This document shows positions 1 to 9,447 of a DNA stretch of 64,000 nt, piece by piece. Within the stretch, counting starts at the first letter, position 1. Each line of letters opens with the position of its first letter. This DNA is from Parvularcula maris (GTDB taxonomy: Bacteria > Pseudomonadota > Alphaproteobacteria > Caulobacterales > Parvularculaceae). The stretch spans positions 146,504-210,503 of the forward strand of contig NZ_JANIBC010000003.1 of assembly GCF_024505085.1 (NCBI RefSeq), given 5' to 3'. Position numbers and translations under genes: made by a program. The notes below the pieces were generated by a model that was given only the letters and a program-made list of their open reading frames with translations, was not told where the DNA came from and did no database searches.

Positions 1-112
1 CGTCGCACTTCGAACGCGGTCGGCTTCGCCGCCCGCCCTACGGGGCTGGGATGCGGCTGCCGGAAGCGCTGCGCCTTCAAACGGTCAGGAGATGGGCAGC
101 CGACCTACGGGT

Positions 113-1921
113 TCACCCTTCCAGCTCCTCGCGCTTCATCTCGAGCTCGAGCCACTGCTCTTCGGCAGCCTCCAGCTCGGCTTGGGCTTCGGTGAGGCCT
201 TTTTGTGCTCGGCTGAAGGCATCGGGGTCCCTGGTGAAAAGGTCTGGATCGCCGAGGGCGAGGCCGTGCTCGGCGATCATCCGCTCCAGCTCCTCCATCC
301 GTGCGGGGAGGGTTTCGAGGGCGTGCTTGTCCTTGAAGCTGAGCTTGCCGGAGGGCTTTCGCTTGGCCGGTGCGGGTTTGGCTTTGGCCGGTCTAGCCGG
401 CGACTCGTCGGAAGGCGCGACCGCGAAGCCGCGCTGGCGCACCATGTCGTCATAGCCGCCGGGGTACTCGCGCCAGCGGCCCGGCTGTTCCTCGGGCACG
501 GGGGTGAGGGTGGAGGTGACCACCCGGTCGAGAAAGTCCCGGTCGTGGCTGACGAGAAGCAGCGTACCCTGATAGTCCGACAGCGCCTCTTCCAAAACGT
601 CCAGGGTCTCGAGGTCGAGATCGTTGGTCGGTTCGTCGAGGACCAGAAGGTTCGAGGGCTTGGCGAGCGCGATGGCGAGGGCGAGGCGGCCCCGCTCCCC
701 GCCCGATAAGGCGGCTACGGGCTGGCGGGCCTGTTCGGGGGAGAAGAGGAAGTCCTTGAGATAGGAGAGGGCGTGGCGGGGTTTGCCGCCGATGGTGATC
801 TGATCGCCCCGGCCCTCGGTGAGGGCGTCCATGAGGCGGATGTCTTCTCTCAGCGCGCCGCGCTCCTGGTCGAGGGCGACGATCTCCAGCTTGGTGCCGT
901 GGCGGATGGTGCCTTGGTCCGGGTCCTGCGTGCCGAGGAGGAGGTTCAGGAGGGTGGTCTTGCCCGCGCCGTTGGGTCCGATGACGCCGACCCGGTCGCC
1001 GCGCGCCACCTTGAGGTCGAGACCCGCCACGATGGGTCGCTCGCCGTAGGAGAAGCTGAGTCCCTTCGCCTCGATGACCAGCTTGCCGGAGCTTTCCGCC
1101 TCGCTGACGGCAAGGTCGACGGAGCCCTGCGGCCCGCGCCGCTCGCTTGCTTGACGGCGAAGGTCGTGGAGGTTCGCCAGGCGGCGGACATTGCGCTTGC
1201 GGCGCGCGGTGACGCCGTAGCGCAGCCAGTCCTCCTCGCGGGCGATCTGCCGGTCGAGCTTGTGGGCGGCGAGCTCCTCCTCCTCGAAGACCGTGTCGCG
1301 CCAGGCCTCGAAAGCGCCGAAGCCCTTGCCGAGGCGCCTCGTCGTGCCGCGGTCGAGCCAGACGGTCTCGGTGGTGAGGTTCTCCAGGAAGCGCCGGTCA
1401 TGGCTGATAACGACGAGGGCGCCGCGTCGCCGCTTCAGCTCGCCCTCGAGCCAGAGAATGGTTTCGAGATCGAGATGGTTGGTGGGCTCGTCGAGAAGCA
1501 GCACCTCGGGCCGGGGGGCGAGAGCGCGGGCGATGGCGACTTTGCGCTTCTCGCCGCCGGACATGGGGGCGGGGGAAGCGGCCGGGTCGATGTCTAGCGC
1601 GCCGAGGAGGCGGCCTATATCGGCTGGGTCATCGAGGGGGCCTAGGCCGTCCGCCACCACCGCCTCGGCGCTTGGGAAGCTCGTGAAGTCAGGGTCCTGC
1701 TCCAGGTAGCGGAAGGTGACGCCGGAGCGGACCGTGCGGTCCCCCTGGTCCGCCTCGACGAGGCCCGCCGCGATCTTGAGGAAGGTGGACTTGCCCGATC
1801 CGTTGCGCCCCACAAGCGCGATGCGCGCGCCCTCGCGCACCTCCAACGAGGCGCCGCTGAGGAGCGGATCACCGCCGAAAGTCAGGACGATATCGGACAG
1901 GGAGAACAGGGGAGGGGCCAT
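113..1921 (-). CDS. ABC-F family ATP-binding protein (Uup-like)
   Basis: 602 aa soluble protein with two ABC ATPase domains and no membrane segment, the layout of ABC-F proteins that act on the ribosome or in DNA-related functions rather than transport. Domain 1 has Walker A GRNGSGKST (about residue 38), signature MSGGEKRKVAIARAL and Walker B LLLDEPTNHLD. Domain 2 has GPNGAGKTT, LSGGERGRLALAIAL and LLVLDEPTNDLD. An Arg-rich linker joins the two, as in this family. The C-terminal ~90 residues are Lys/Pro-rich and then form a Glu-rich coiled coil, which resembles Uup more than EttA. The ATG at 1921 gives MAPPLFSLSDIVL, a normal family start. Transcribed divergently from the S10 peptidase gene. 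The exact subfamily is not certain. Confidence 0.93.
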   Translation of the reverse strand: MAPPLFSLSDIVLTFGGDPLLSGASLEVREGARIALVGRNGSGKSTFLKIAAGLVEADQGDRTVRSGVTFRYLEQDPDFTSFPSAEAVVADGLGPLDDPADIGRLLGALDIDPAASPAPMSGGEKRKVAIARALAPRPEVLLLDEPTNHLDLETILWLEGELKRRRGALVVISHDRRFLENLTTETVWLDRGTTRRLGKGFGAFEAWRDTVFEEEELAAHKLDRQIAREEDWLRYGVTARRKRNVRRLANLHDLRRQASERRGPQGSVDLAVSEAESSGKLVIEAKGLSFSYGERPIVAGLDLKVARGDRVGVIGPNGAGKTTLLNLLLGTQDPDQGTIRHGTKLEIVALDQERGALREDIRLMDALTEGRGDQITIGGKPRHALSYLKDFLFSPEQARQPVAALSGGERGRLALAIALAKPSNLLVLDEPTNDLDLETLDVLEEALSDYQGTLLLVSHDRDFLDRVVTSTLTPVPEEQPGRWREYPGGYDDMVRQRGFAVAPSDESPARPAKAKPAPAKRKPSGKLSFKDKHALETLPARMEELERMIAEHGLALGDPDLFTRDPDAFSRAQKGLTEAQAELEAAEEQWLELEMKREELEG

Positions 1922-2058
1922 CTCGGACGGGTAGGGCGGGGCGTTATGCTTCGCAAGAGCCTCCGCTCCGCACCTTACGGTTGCAGCCCTAGCGCCCCTT
2001 TCGTCTCGCTTTACCGCCTCGTTGCCCGTAGCCTTCCGCGCAAACGGGAGAAACGCTC

Positions 2059-3684
2059 ATGCTTCTGACCCTCGCTGCCGCCCTTGCGGCGCAAGCCGTG
2101 CCGGACGCCGCGCCTGACGTGCCAAGCGCGCCTACGGTGCAGGAGGCTGCCAAGCCGGAGCCTACCGGCTCGCGCGCGGAAATCACTTCGGAAGAGGGCG
2201 TGGCGACGCTGCGCTACTCGGCAGGCGGCGAGGCGTTCGACTACACGGTCAAGGCGGGCTTCCTACCCCTCGGCCCCGAGGGCGAGCCGGAGGTGGAGAT
2301 TTTCCACACCGCCTATCTGCGCGAGGATGTGGAAGCGGCCGAACGGCCCATCACCTTCGTCTTCAATGGCGGGCCTGGCGCGGCCTCGGTCTACCTCCAT
2401 ATGGGGGCGCTGGGGCCGATGAAGATCGCCTTCACCGAAAACGGCGACCTGCCTCCGCCGCCCGTCCGGCTCGAGGACAACCCCGATAGCTGGCTGCCTT
2501 ATACCGACCTCGTCTTCATCGACCCCGTCGGCACGGGCTTCTCCCGCTTCGTTGGTGAGAGCGCGGAGATGCAGGGCGGCGAGGCCAAGGGCTCGGCCAA
2601 GTACCACTCGGTCATGGGCGACCTCACCGCCATGGGCGAGTTCATCGAGCGCTACCTGGCGGAGAACGCCCGCTACCGCTCGCCGGTGGTGGTGGCCGGT
2701 GAGAGCTATGGCGGCTTCCGCGCGGCCATGCTGGCGCAGATGCTGCCCAAGGAGCACGACGTGCCGCTGTCGGGCTCGGTGCTGATCTCGCCCAAGTTCG
2801 ACCTCTTCGGCGGGCGCAGCGACGGGCTCCATCCGGCGCCGTGGATCTCGCGGGTGCCAAGCTATGCGGCGAGTGCCGCCAGCCAGGGCAAGGGGCTTTC
2901 CGGTGAGAAGGTCACGACCATCGAGGCGATGGAGGAGATCATGGCGGAGGCGGAGGATTTCGCCGTCTCCGACTTCGCCCGCTATCTCGTGCAGGGCGAG
3001 CGGATGCCCCAGGCGGAGCAGGCGATGATCCTCAAGCGCTTCGCTGAGCTGACAGGGTTGCCCGAGGACTATGTCCGTACCCAGAGGGGGCGGGTGAGCC
3101 AGTCCGAATACGCAAGCGAGCTCCTTCGCGAGAAGGGCCAGCTCGTTGGTATCTACGACGCGACTGTCGCGGTGACCGATCCGGACCCGGAGCGCTATGA
3201 GAGCGGCTATCAGAGCGATCCGCTCTTCGTCCTCTCCGGTCCCTACCGGGCGGGGCTCGTCAGCTTCCTGTCCGAGGAGGTGGGCTTCGAGATGCCCGAC
3301 CGGCGCTATGACAGCCTGTCCGGCTCCACCGGCGGGGCGTGGCGCTACTATGTGGGCTCGCCCAACCGGCCTCAGCCGCCCGCCGCGGCGATGCGGCTGC
3401 GCGAGGGGCTGACCATGAACAAGCACCTCAAGGTGTGGATTACCCACGGCGCCATGGACCTGCAGACGCCCTATTTTGAGACCGCCTATATCGTGAACAA
3501 TCTCGGCATTCCCGAGGCGGTCAGGAGCAATGTTCGTCTCGACACGTACTATGGCGGGCACATGTACTACATGCACCGGGCGAGCTCGGAGGCGTTTGCG
3601 GAGGATGCGGCGGAGTTCTTTGCCTCCATGGGGCGGCAGGAAGAGCGAGCGGATAGCGGGGGCTCGCAGCAGGCTGGGGAGTAG
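2059..3684 (+). CDS. Secreted S10 family serine carboxypeptidase
   Basis: 541 aa. The short hydrophobic N-terminus (MLLTLAAALAAQAVP) looks like a signal peptide, so the enzyme is probably periplasmic or secreted. Peptidase S10 hallmarks are present: the substrate-binding NGGPGAASVYLHMGALGP segment, DPVGTGFSR, the catalytic serine in GESYGGFRA, an aspartate in HGAMDLQTPY, and the catalytic histidine in YYGGHMYYMH near the C-terminus. The family removes C-terminal residues from peptides at acidic pH. The ATG at 2059 is preceded by a purine-rich GGGAGAAA. A repeat-filled gap follows, so the gene is probably monocistronic. Confidence 0.93.
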   Translation: MLLTLAAALAAQAVPDAAPDVPSAPTVQEAAKPEPTGSRAEITSEEGVATLRYSAGGEAFDYTVKAGFLPLGPEGEPEVEIFHTAYLREDVEAAERPITFVFNGGPGAASVYLHMGALGPMKIAFTENGDLPPPPVRLEDNPDSWLPYTDLVFIDPVGTGFSRFVGESAEMQGGEAKGSAKYHSVMGDLTAMGEFIERYLAENARYRSPVVVAGESYGGFRAAMLAQMLPKEHDVPLSGSVLISPKFDLFGGRSDGLHPAPWISRVPSYAASAASQGKGLSGEKVTTIEAMEEIMAEAEDFAVSDFARYLVQGERMPQAEQAMILKRFAELTGLPEDYVRTQRGRVSQSEYASELLREKGQLVGIYDATVAVTDPDPERYESGYQSDPLFVLSGPYRAGLVSFLSEEVGFEMPDRRYDSLSGSTGGAWRYYVGSPNRPQPPAAAMRLREGLTMNKHLKVWITHGAMDLQTPYFETAYIVNNLGIPEAVRSNVRLDTYYGGHMYYMHRASSEAFAEDAAEFFASMGRQEERADSGGSQQAGE

Positions 3685-3718
3685 GTTCGCATCTGTAGGC
3701 AAGACAGATGCCGCTAGC

Positions 3719-3872
3719 GCCTCCCTCTCCTGCCCCGCGGGAGAGGGACCGAGGGTGAGGGGCTTCTGAGCGCAGGTGTCCATGGCACGCGCTGTAGAAC
3801 GGCTTCGCCGAGGCCCTCACCCAAAGCCTGCTACGCAGCCGTTGACCTCTCCCGCAGGCGGGAGAGGTGGGC
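3719..3872. repeat. Family A composite palindromic repeat (copy A1, inverted)
   Basis: Two hairpin arms flank a short spacer. One arm is CCTCTCC-loop-GGAGAGG followed by CGAGGGTGAGG. The other is GCCCTCACCC, a variable hairpin, then CCTCTCCCG-CGGGAGAGG. The spacer, read on the minus strand, contains CGGCGAAGCCGT and ACCTGCGCTCAGAA, both found again in copy A2 at 5690-5844. It fills most of the gap between the S10 peptidase and DUF6624 genes. Confidence 0.85.
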
Positions 3873-3910
3873 GCCGAGCGAACGGGACCTATCGCCAACT
3901 TTCCCTCAGC

Positions 3911-4561
3911 CTACCTACACTTCTCCGCTTCGTACACGGCGTAGTCCTCCAGCGGCTCGAGCCCCGCTTCGTTCCGTAGGCTGTCCACCTTCAGCGGCTC
4001 CTCTAGGGGTAGCGGCTCCCAGATGCCGGGCGACGTGCAGCGGCCTTGGGTCGCGTAGCGCTGGCGGACGCCGTGGTTCTTGGCCACCCGGTCGTAGAGA
4101 TAGGCGTAGTTCTTGATGCCGATCTCGCCCTCCTCGACCAGCGGGGCGATGGTGGCGAGGACTCTGGCCTGGAAGGTCGGGTCAGTATCCGCATGCTGGA
4201 CGAGGAGCCAGCCGTTCCAGCCCGGCCGCCAGTCCCAGACCGAGCGGGGGAACCAGCCGTACCGCTCCGCATAGGTCTTGAGGGCGGCGGTGTTGTCCTG
4301 ATCCACGGCCAAGATCTCGGCGCGGAGGACTTGGATGTCGGCCTGAACGGCAGGTCGGCCGCTCAGTTTGAGAAGCTCCACATAGCGGTCCCGCAGTGCC
4401 TGATCCCCCTCCACCCGCAGTTTGAGATCGCGGCCCACCTGCCTGACCTCCTTTCGCGAGGGTTCGCGCACGCGGTAGGGCTCCGCACTATCTAGCACCT
4501 CCTCCATCGAGGCGGGCTCGGGTTCCGCGAACAGAAGCAGGGACAGAAGAGCAAGCAGCAT
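3911..4561 (-). CDS. DUF6624-like protein with signal peptide
   Basis: 216 aa. The N-terminus MLLALLSLLLFAEPEP is a short signal peptide, so the protein is probably periplasmic. The body contains YGWFPRSVWDWRPGWNGWLLVQHAD and DPTFQARVL, the Trp/Gly-rich segment I associate with DUF6624 proteins. A later segment (GIKNYAYLYDRVAKNHGVRQRYATQG) also fits that family. Its biochemical function is unknown. It lies immediately downstream of prs on the same strand with about a 50 bp gap, so co-transcription is possible but no functional link is evident. The assignment rests on remembered motif resemblance. Confidence 0.75.
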   Translation of the reverse strand: MLLALLSLLLFAEPEPASMEEVLDSAEPYRVREPSRKEVRQVGRDLKLRVEGDQALRDRYVELLKLSGRPAVQADIQVLRAEILAVDQDNTAALKTYAERYGWFPRSVWDWRPGWNGWLLVQHADTDPTFQARVLATIAPLVEEGEIGIKNYAYLYDRVAKNHGVRQRYATQGRCTSPGIWEPLPLEEPLKVDSLRNEAGLEPLEDYAVYEAEKCR

Positions 4562-4612
4562 CGAACACTCCGGCTGGCTGGACGAGCCGGCAGCCTAGCG
4601 GTGCGGCGCGGC

Positions 4613-5557
<945 letters not shown>

Positions 5558-5689
5558 GGGGGCGCTTCCTTCGGGCTTGTCTCTGGCCGGTGAGGGGCGT
5601 TTGTGTCGGTGATGTGTCAGGAGTCAAGAACACGGAACTGGGGGTAGTGGGTCAGTACGAACTTAAATTGGGAGATTTGCTCAGGGACC

Positions 5690-5844
5690 ACCTCTCCCGT
5701 TCACGGGAGAGGTCAAAACCTGGCATTGTCAGGTTTTGGGTGAGGGGATCGGCGAAGCCGTCCTGCCACACTTGTTCTGAGACCTGCGCTCAGAACCCCC
5801 CTCACCCTCGGTCCCTCTCCCGCAGGCGGGAGAGGGAGGCGGTA
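5690..5844. repeat. Family A composite palindromic repeat (copy A2)
   Basis: The left arm is CCTCTCCCG-loop-CGGGAGAGG, then TCAAAACCTG-loop-CAGGTTTTG and GGTGAGGGG. The spacer begins ATCGGCGAAGCCGT and ends ACCTGCGCTCAGAACC. The right arm is CCCTCACCCTCGG then TCCCTCTCCCG-loop-CGGGAGAGGGA and GGCGGTAC. The structure matches A6 at 22092-22304 and, inverted, A1. The rest of 5558-5689 holds no recognisable gene or motif. Confidence 0.87.
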
Positions 5845-5905
5845 CCTGCGGAACCTTCGAACTGAGAAACTACCGAACCGGGGAGGCTGACCTCGGTGCC
5901 TAGAA

Positions 5906-5960
5906 GGCCCTCACCCGAAGCCTGCTTAGGCAGGCTCAACCTCTCCCGGTGGGAGAGGTG
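5906..5960. repeat. Family A solitary arm (copy A3)
   Basis: A single inverted left arm: GCCCTCACCC, the variable hairpin AGCCTGC-TTAG-GCAGGCT, then CAACCTCTCCCGGTGGGAGAGGT split into its conserved hairpin. It ends ten bases before the stop of pgeF, so it may also shape the 3' end of that operon mRNA. Confidence 0.75.
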
Positions 5961-5970
5961 AGCGCTGCAC

Positions 5971-6729
5971 TCACTCTTTCGGCAAGCAGATCGCGGTCAT
6001 GTTGTGGCCGGTCTTCGGCTCGCCTCGGCGCTGGGAGGCCCGGTAGCTGAAGTAGCGGTCCGGCTCGGCCAGCGTGTCGCCGCCTAGGTCGACAATGCGG
6101 CTCTCCTCGATGCCCGCTTCGCGCAGCCGGTCGAGCACGAAGCCGGTGTGGTCGTAGAAGGTCTTGCCGTCCTTTGCATAGAAGTGGCGCTCCGCATCGG
6201 GGTAGGCTGCGAGGACCTGTTCGATCAGGTCCTCCTTCACCTCGAAGCTCTCGCCCCGGAGATGAGCACCGATCAAAGCACGGATAGCGGCTCTCTCCGC
6301 GCCGAGCTTCGCCATCCGGTCCACCGTGTTGCCGATGATGCCAAGAAGGCTGCCCCGCCACCCTGCGTGGGCCGCCGCGACCATCCCTTCCGCCTCGAAG
6401 AGGATGGGCACGCAGTCGGCGGTGAGGACACCCACGGCGAGGCCCGGCTTCGTCGTAACGATGGCGTCCGCTTCGGGGCGGTCCTCCTCCTTCCACAGAG
6501 CGTCGGCGATGACGACCTTCGCCGAGTGGACCTGCTTGGCGGCGATGAGGTGGTCCGCGCCGAGCGCCTCCCTGATGCGGCGGCGGTTCTCGTCCACTGC
6601 CTGCCGGTCGTCGCCTGAGTGGTAGCTCGCGTTCAGCCCCTCATAGATGCCGGTCGAGACCCCGCCCTCGCGCCGGAACGCTCCGTGGGGGGAGGATAAA
6701 TGAGGCGAGCTGTCGTAGAACGCCGTCAT
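5971..6729 (-). CDS. pgeF: Purine nucleoside phosphorylase of the YfiH/LACC1 family
   Basis: 252 aa, family-typical length. The fold class was once called multicopper polyphenol oxidase (DUF152). Members phosphorolyse purine nucleosides, and a role in clearing mis-incorporated muropeptide residues is known in E. coli. The metal/active-site segments KQVHSAKV, VLTADCVPILF and AAHAGWRGSLLG are all present. The start ATG (6729) overlaps the midA stop by 4 bp (ATGA), so this is the last gene of the lgt-midA-pgeF operon. Confidence 0.92.
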   Translation of the reverse strand: MTAFYDSSPHLSSPHGAFRREGGVSTGIYEGLNASYHSGDDRQAVDENRRRIREALGADHLIAAKQVHSAKVVIADALWKEEDRPEADAIVTTKPGLAVGVLTADCVPILFEAEGMVAAAHAGWRGSLLGIIGNTVDRMAKLGAERAAIRALIGAHLRGESFEVKEDLIEQVLAAYPDAERHFYAKDGKTFYDHTGFVLDRLREAGIEESRIVDLGGDTLAEPDRYFSYRASQRRGEPKTGHNMTAICLPKE

Positions 6730-7829
6730 TCGAAGCCGGGGGGGACCTGGCTGCCGGGGGAGGAGAGGGAGAGGACCTTGAAGAGGCTGCCCATGCCCTT
6801 GGGGTCCACGAGACGCAGGGCGCCGCTGCGCAGGTTCTCGCGCGCGCTGTCGGAGGCGGCCTTCTCCAGGGTCTCCAGACGCACCTTGAGGCCGAGACGT
6901 TCGAGGAAGTCCCCCTGGCGGACGGGACCGTCCACGCGCAGACCCTCGCGCCTGGCGTGACGGGCGAGGGCGGCGAAGTCCACATGGGCGGTGAGGTCGG
7001 CGAGGCCCGGCGTCTTGAGGACGGGCCAGGGCTTGTGGTCGCGCATGGCCTGGAGCGTGTCGCCATAGCCAGAGCGGCCATGGCCGTAATCAATGATCAG
7101 GGCACGGCCCTTGGTCTCGGACAGGCGGCTCGCGATCTCGCTGACCACGGCGCCGCTTTCGGCGGAGATCTCAAAGATGCTTTCGGGCTGAGCGCCCTGG
7201 GGCATGCCCTCACGGTCGGTATAGGCGTCCTGAGAGAGGACGAAGACCAGGTTCTTCTCCTCGTCGAGCCCCACGAGGCGCTCGCGCCAGGGGCTGTCGC
7301 TGCGCTCGGCGGTGCGGATGAACTGGCGGATGGGCAGGCAGTCGAAGAACTCGTTGGCGACCATCAGGACCGGGCCAGGGGGGACGTCCTCGAGCTTGTC
7401 GGCCCAGGTGATCCTGATGCCCGCGTCATGGAGGAGACGCTTCTGGGCGTAGCGCATCCGGCCCGACGCCTCGATCATGTAGACATGGACCGCCTTGAGG
7501 AAGGCCGGCCTGACCTTGGCCACGCGCAGGATGTCGGCCATCAGCGTGCCCCGGCCGGGGCCCATCTCGACCAGGCTGAAGGCGGACGGCGCGCCGATCG
7601 ACTCCCAGGCATGGACGAGCCAGCTTCCCACGAGCTCGCCGAAGATCTGGCTGATCTCGGGGGAGGTGGTGAAGTCGCCGGTCGCGCCGAGGGCGGCCTG
7701 GGTGGAGTAGTAGCCGTGCTGGGGATGGACCAGCACGTCGGTCATGAAGTCGCCGACCCTGATCGGCCCGTGGTCCTCGATCAGCTTGACCAGGCGCTCC
7801 TCCAGCGGCGTCCGCTCGGCCTCGCTCAT
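6726..7829 (-). CDS. SAM-dependent methyltransferase, MidA/NDUFAF7 family (DUF185)
   Basis: 367 aa from the ATG at 7829, which overlaps the lgt stop codon as ATGA. The open frame continues 125 codons upstream inside lgt, but that part is out-of-frame lgt sequence. The N-terminus IRVGDFMTDVLVHPQHGYY and the SAM-binding loop EMGPGRGTLMADIL are family hallmarks. NDUFAF7 relatives methylate an arginine of a complex I subunit in mitochondria. A similar role in bacterial NADH dehydrogenase assembly is inference. Cytosolic. Confidence 0.9.
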   Translation of the reverse strand: MSEAERTPLEERLVKLIEDHGPIRVGDFMTDVLVHPQHGYYSTQAALGATGDFTTSPEISQIFGELVGSWLVHAWESIGAPSAFSLVEMGPGRGTLMADILRVAKVRPAFLKAVHVYMIEASGRMRYAQKRLLHDAGIRITWADKLEDVPPGPVLMVANEFFDCLPIRQFIRTAERSDSPWRERLVGLDEEKNLVFVLSQDAYTDREGMPQGAQPESIFEISAESGAVVSEIASRLSETKGRALIIDYGHGRSGYGDTLQAMRDHKPWPVLKTPGLADLTAHVDFAALARHARREGLRVDGPVRQGDFLERLGLKVRLETLEKAASDSARENLRSGALRLVDPKGMGSLFKVLSLSSPGSQVPPGFE

Positions 7830-8785
7830 GCCTTCGCTCCCTTGGGTCCGCCGAGCTTGGGGTGGACGCGGTAGAAGAGGAAGAGGCCGAGAACGATCAT
7901 CGGCAGGGAGAGCAGCATACCCCTCGTCAGGAAGCCCAAGGTGGCGGCGTAGCTGTCCGGCTCGCGGAAGAACTCCACGGTAAAGCGGGCGAGGCCGTAG
8001 CCCGCGAGGAAGAGGCCGGTGGCCGCCCCCTTGAAGCGCAGGATGCGGAAGCGGGTGACCGCGATCCGCAGAAGGATGAAGAGGAGGAGACCTTCGAGGG
8101 CTGCTTCGTAGAGCTGGCTCGGATGGCGGGCGACGGCCTGGCCGGTCTCGATCCACTCCTCGCGGGGGTAGAGGCCGGGACCGTCCTCGGGACCGTAGAG
8201 CCACTCGCCCCGCTCGCTGTCATAGAGCTTGGGGAACACCATGCCCATCGGCCCGTCCGTGGCGCGGCCGTAGAGCTCGGCATTGATGAAGTTGGCGAGC
8301 CTTCCGAAGAAGAGCCCGATGGGCGCGGCGCAGGCGAGGAGGTCGCCGATGCGCAAGGGGTCCGTGCCCCTCTTGCGGGCGAAGAGGAAGGTGACCACGG
8401 CCACGCCCAAAAGGCCGCCGTGGAAGCTCATCCCGCCGGTCCAGATGGCCAAGGGCGTCCAGATGGGGACACCGAAGATCTGCGGCCAGGCGCTAGGCGG
8501 CTCGACGATCAACTCGGGACGGTAGAAGAGAACGAAGCCCAGACGCCCGCCGAGGATCACCCCCAGGATGATCCAGGTGACGAAATCGTCGAGCTTCTCC
8601 TTGTCCAGGGGCGGGGAGCCAGGGTTCCTGATCGAGCCGCGCGGGTTCCAGAGCTGCGGCTGCCTGAGAAGCCGTCCGAGATAGCTCCAGCCGAGGATGA
8701 TCCCGACGATATAGGCAAGGGCGTAAATCCGAACGGGAAGTGGTCCCAAGTGAATAAGGACCGGGTCGATCTCTGGAAAGCTCAT
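7826..8785 (-). CDS. lgt: Prolipoprotein diacylglyceryl transferase
   Basis: 319 aa integral inner-membrane enzyme that transfers diacylglycerol from phosphatidylglycerol to the lipobox cysteine of prolipoproteins. The Lgt signature GRLANFINAELYGR and the SFHGGLLGV motif are present, with several hydrophobic segments (for example ALAYIVGIILGWSYLG). I chose the ATG at 8785 (MSFPEIDPVLIHLGPLPVRIYAL), which matches the usual Lgt N-terminus, over an upstream in-frame ATG. It heads the lgt-midA-pgeF operon. The lipoproteins in this window (9448, 37742 and 48970) would be its substrates. Confidence 0.97.
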   Translation of the reverse strand: MSFPEIDPVLIHLGPLPVRIYALAYIVGIILGWSYLGRLLRQPQLWNPRGSIRNPGSPPLDKEKLDDFVTWIILGVILGGRLGFVLFYRPELIVEPPSAWPQIFGVPIWTPLAIWTGGMSFHGGLLGVAVVTFLFARKRGTDPLRIGDLLACAAPIGLFFGRLANFINAELYGRATDGPMGMVFPKLYDSERGEWLYGPEDGPGLYPREEWIETGQAVARHPSQLYEAALEGLLLFILLRIAVTRFRILRFKGAATGLFLAGYGLARFTVEFFREPDSYAATLGFLTRGMLLSLPMIVLGLFLFYRVHPKLGGPKGAKA

Positions 8786-9122
8786 GCCTCGCCTTAACGC
8801 TGCTCCGCCGGTGGGAGAAAGGGTTTTACGCCCTTTGTCCAGACGGGGGCCTTGGGAGTTTATACCTAGCAAGTCGTTATCAGCGACCCTTCAGTCTTCC
8901 CGCTCATCTTTCCTGGCTGTCAAACCCGTTAGCCTATCACCGAGCCTGGGACGAAAGCCTCAGGCGCCGTCCCGCGGGAGCGGCGCGGCCTTCGGGGCGC
9001 GCCTTTGTGAGAAGTAGGCGGTGAGAGGAGACCAGGGAGACTTGCGCTGAAATGATCCTTGACGGGAGCAGGAGTTTGGGAGCTTCTGCCTATCCGTAGT
9101 GAGACAAGGATCGAGGCGGGAC
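8786..9122. other. Intergenic gap between divergent lgt and the UbiK-like gene
   Basis: 337 bp without a credible gene. It must hold the divergent promoters of lgt (minus) and the downstream small gene (plus). I see a short inverted repeat AAAGGG/CCCTTT at 8818-8836 and a GC-rich palindromic patch near 8965-9005, but no well-matched promoter or riboswitch. Confidence 0.5.
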
Positions 9123-9374
9123 ATGCAGACCAGATCACCGGTGTTCGACGGCGTGGCGAAGCTGATCGCCGAAACCGCAGGGACGATCAACGGTGTCAGG
9201 CGGGAGGCCGAAACGGCCCTCTCCAGCCAGCTGCAACGCTATCTCGCCGACCAGGACCTCGTCACCCGCGAGGAGTTCGAGACCGTCCAGGAGATGGCCG
9301 TGCTCCTTCGCGAGGAGGTCGACGCGCTCAAGGCAGAGCTTGCCGCCCTCAGGGTGGAGAAGGGCTCCGCCTAG
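9123..9374 (+). CDS. Accessory factor UbiK-like small protein (BMFP domain)
   Basis: 83 aa. The sequence MQTRSPVFDGVAKLIAETAG followed by a C-terminal coiled coil (LREEVDALKAELAALRVE) matches the YqiC/UbiK type small protein. That protein trimerises through its C-terminal coiled coil and supports aerobic ubiquinone synthesis in enterobacteria. The ATG at 9123 is preceded by GAGGCGGG, and an in-frame GTG at 9099 is a weaker alternative. Function here is inferred from the family only. Confidence 0.8.
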   Translation: MQTRSPVFDGVAKLIAETAGTINGVRREAETALSSQLQRYLADQDLVTREEFETVQEMAVLLREEVDALKAELAALRVEKGSA

Positions 9375-9447
9375 CTTCTAGCGAGGCAGTCACCCTTTCC
9401 GTTCGCCGCCCAAGGCGGGGCCCCCGCGGTCCCGATGGTGGTGACGG

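Noticed and set aside
3719-3872. Repeats as a CRISPR array
   Set aside because: Units are palindromic composites of differing length without regular spacing or unique spacers, and no cas genes are present.
5690-5844. Family A hairpins as ordinary rho-independent terminators
   Set aside because: Stems are strong but lack T-runs on either strand, and they occur at 5' ends of genes as often as 3' ends.
6726-8204. 492-aa version of the MidA methyltransferase
   Set aside because: The extra 125 N-terminal residues are out-of-frame lgt sequence (Arg/Pro-rich); the ATGA overlap start at 7829 matches the family.
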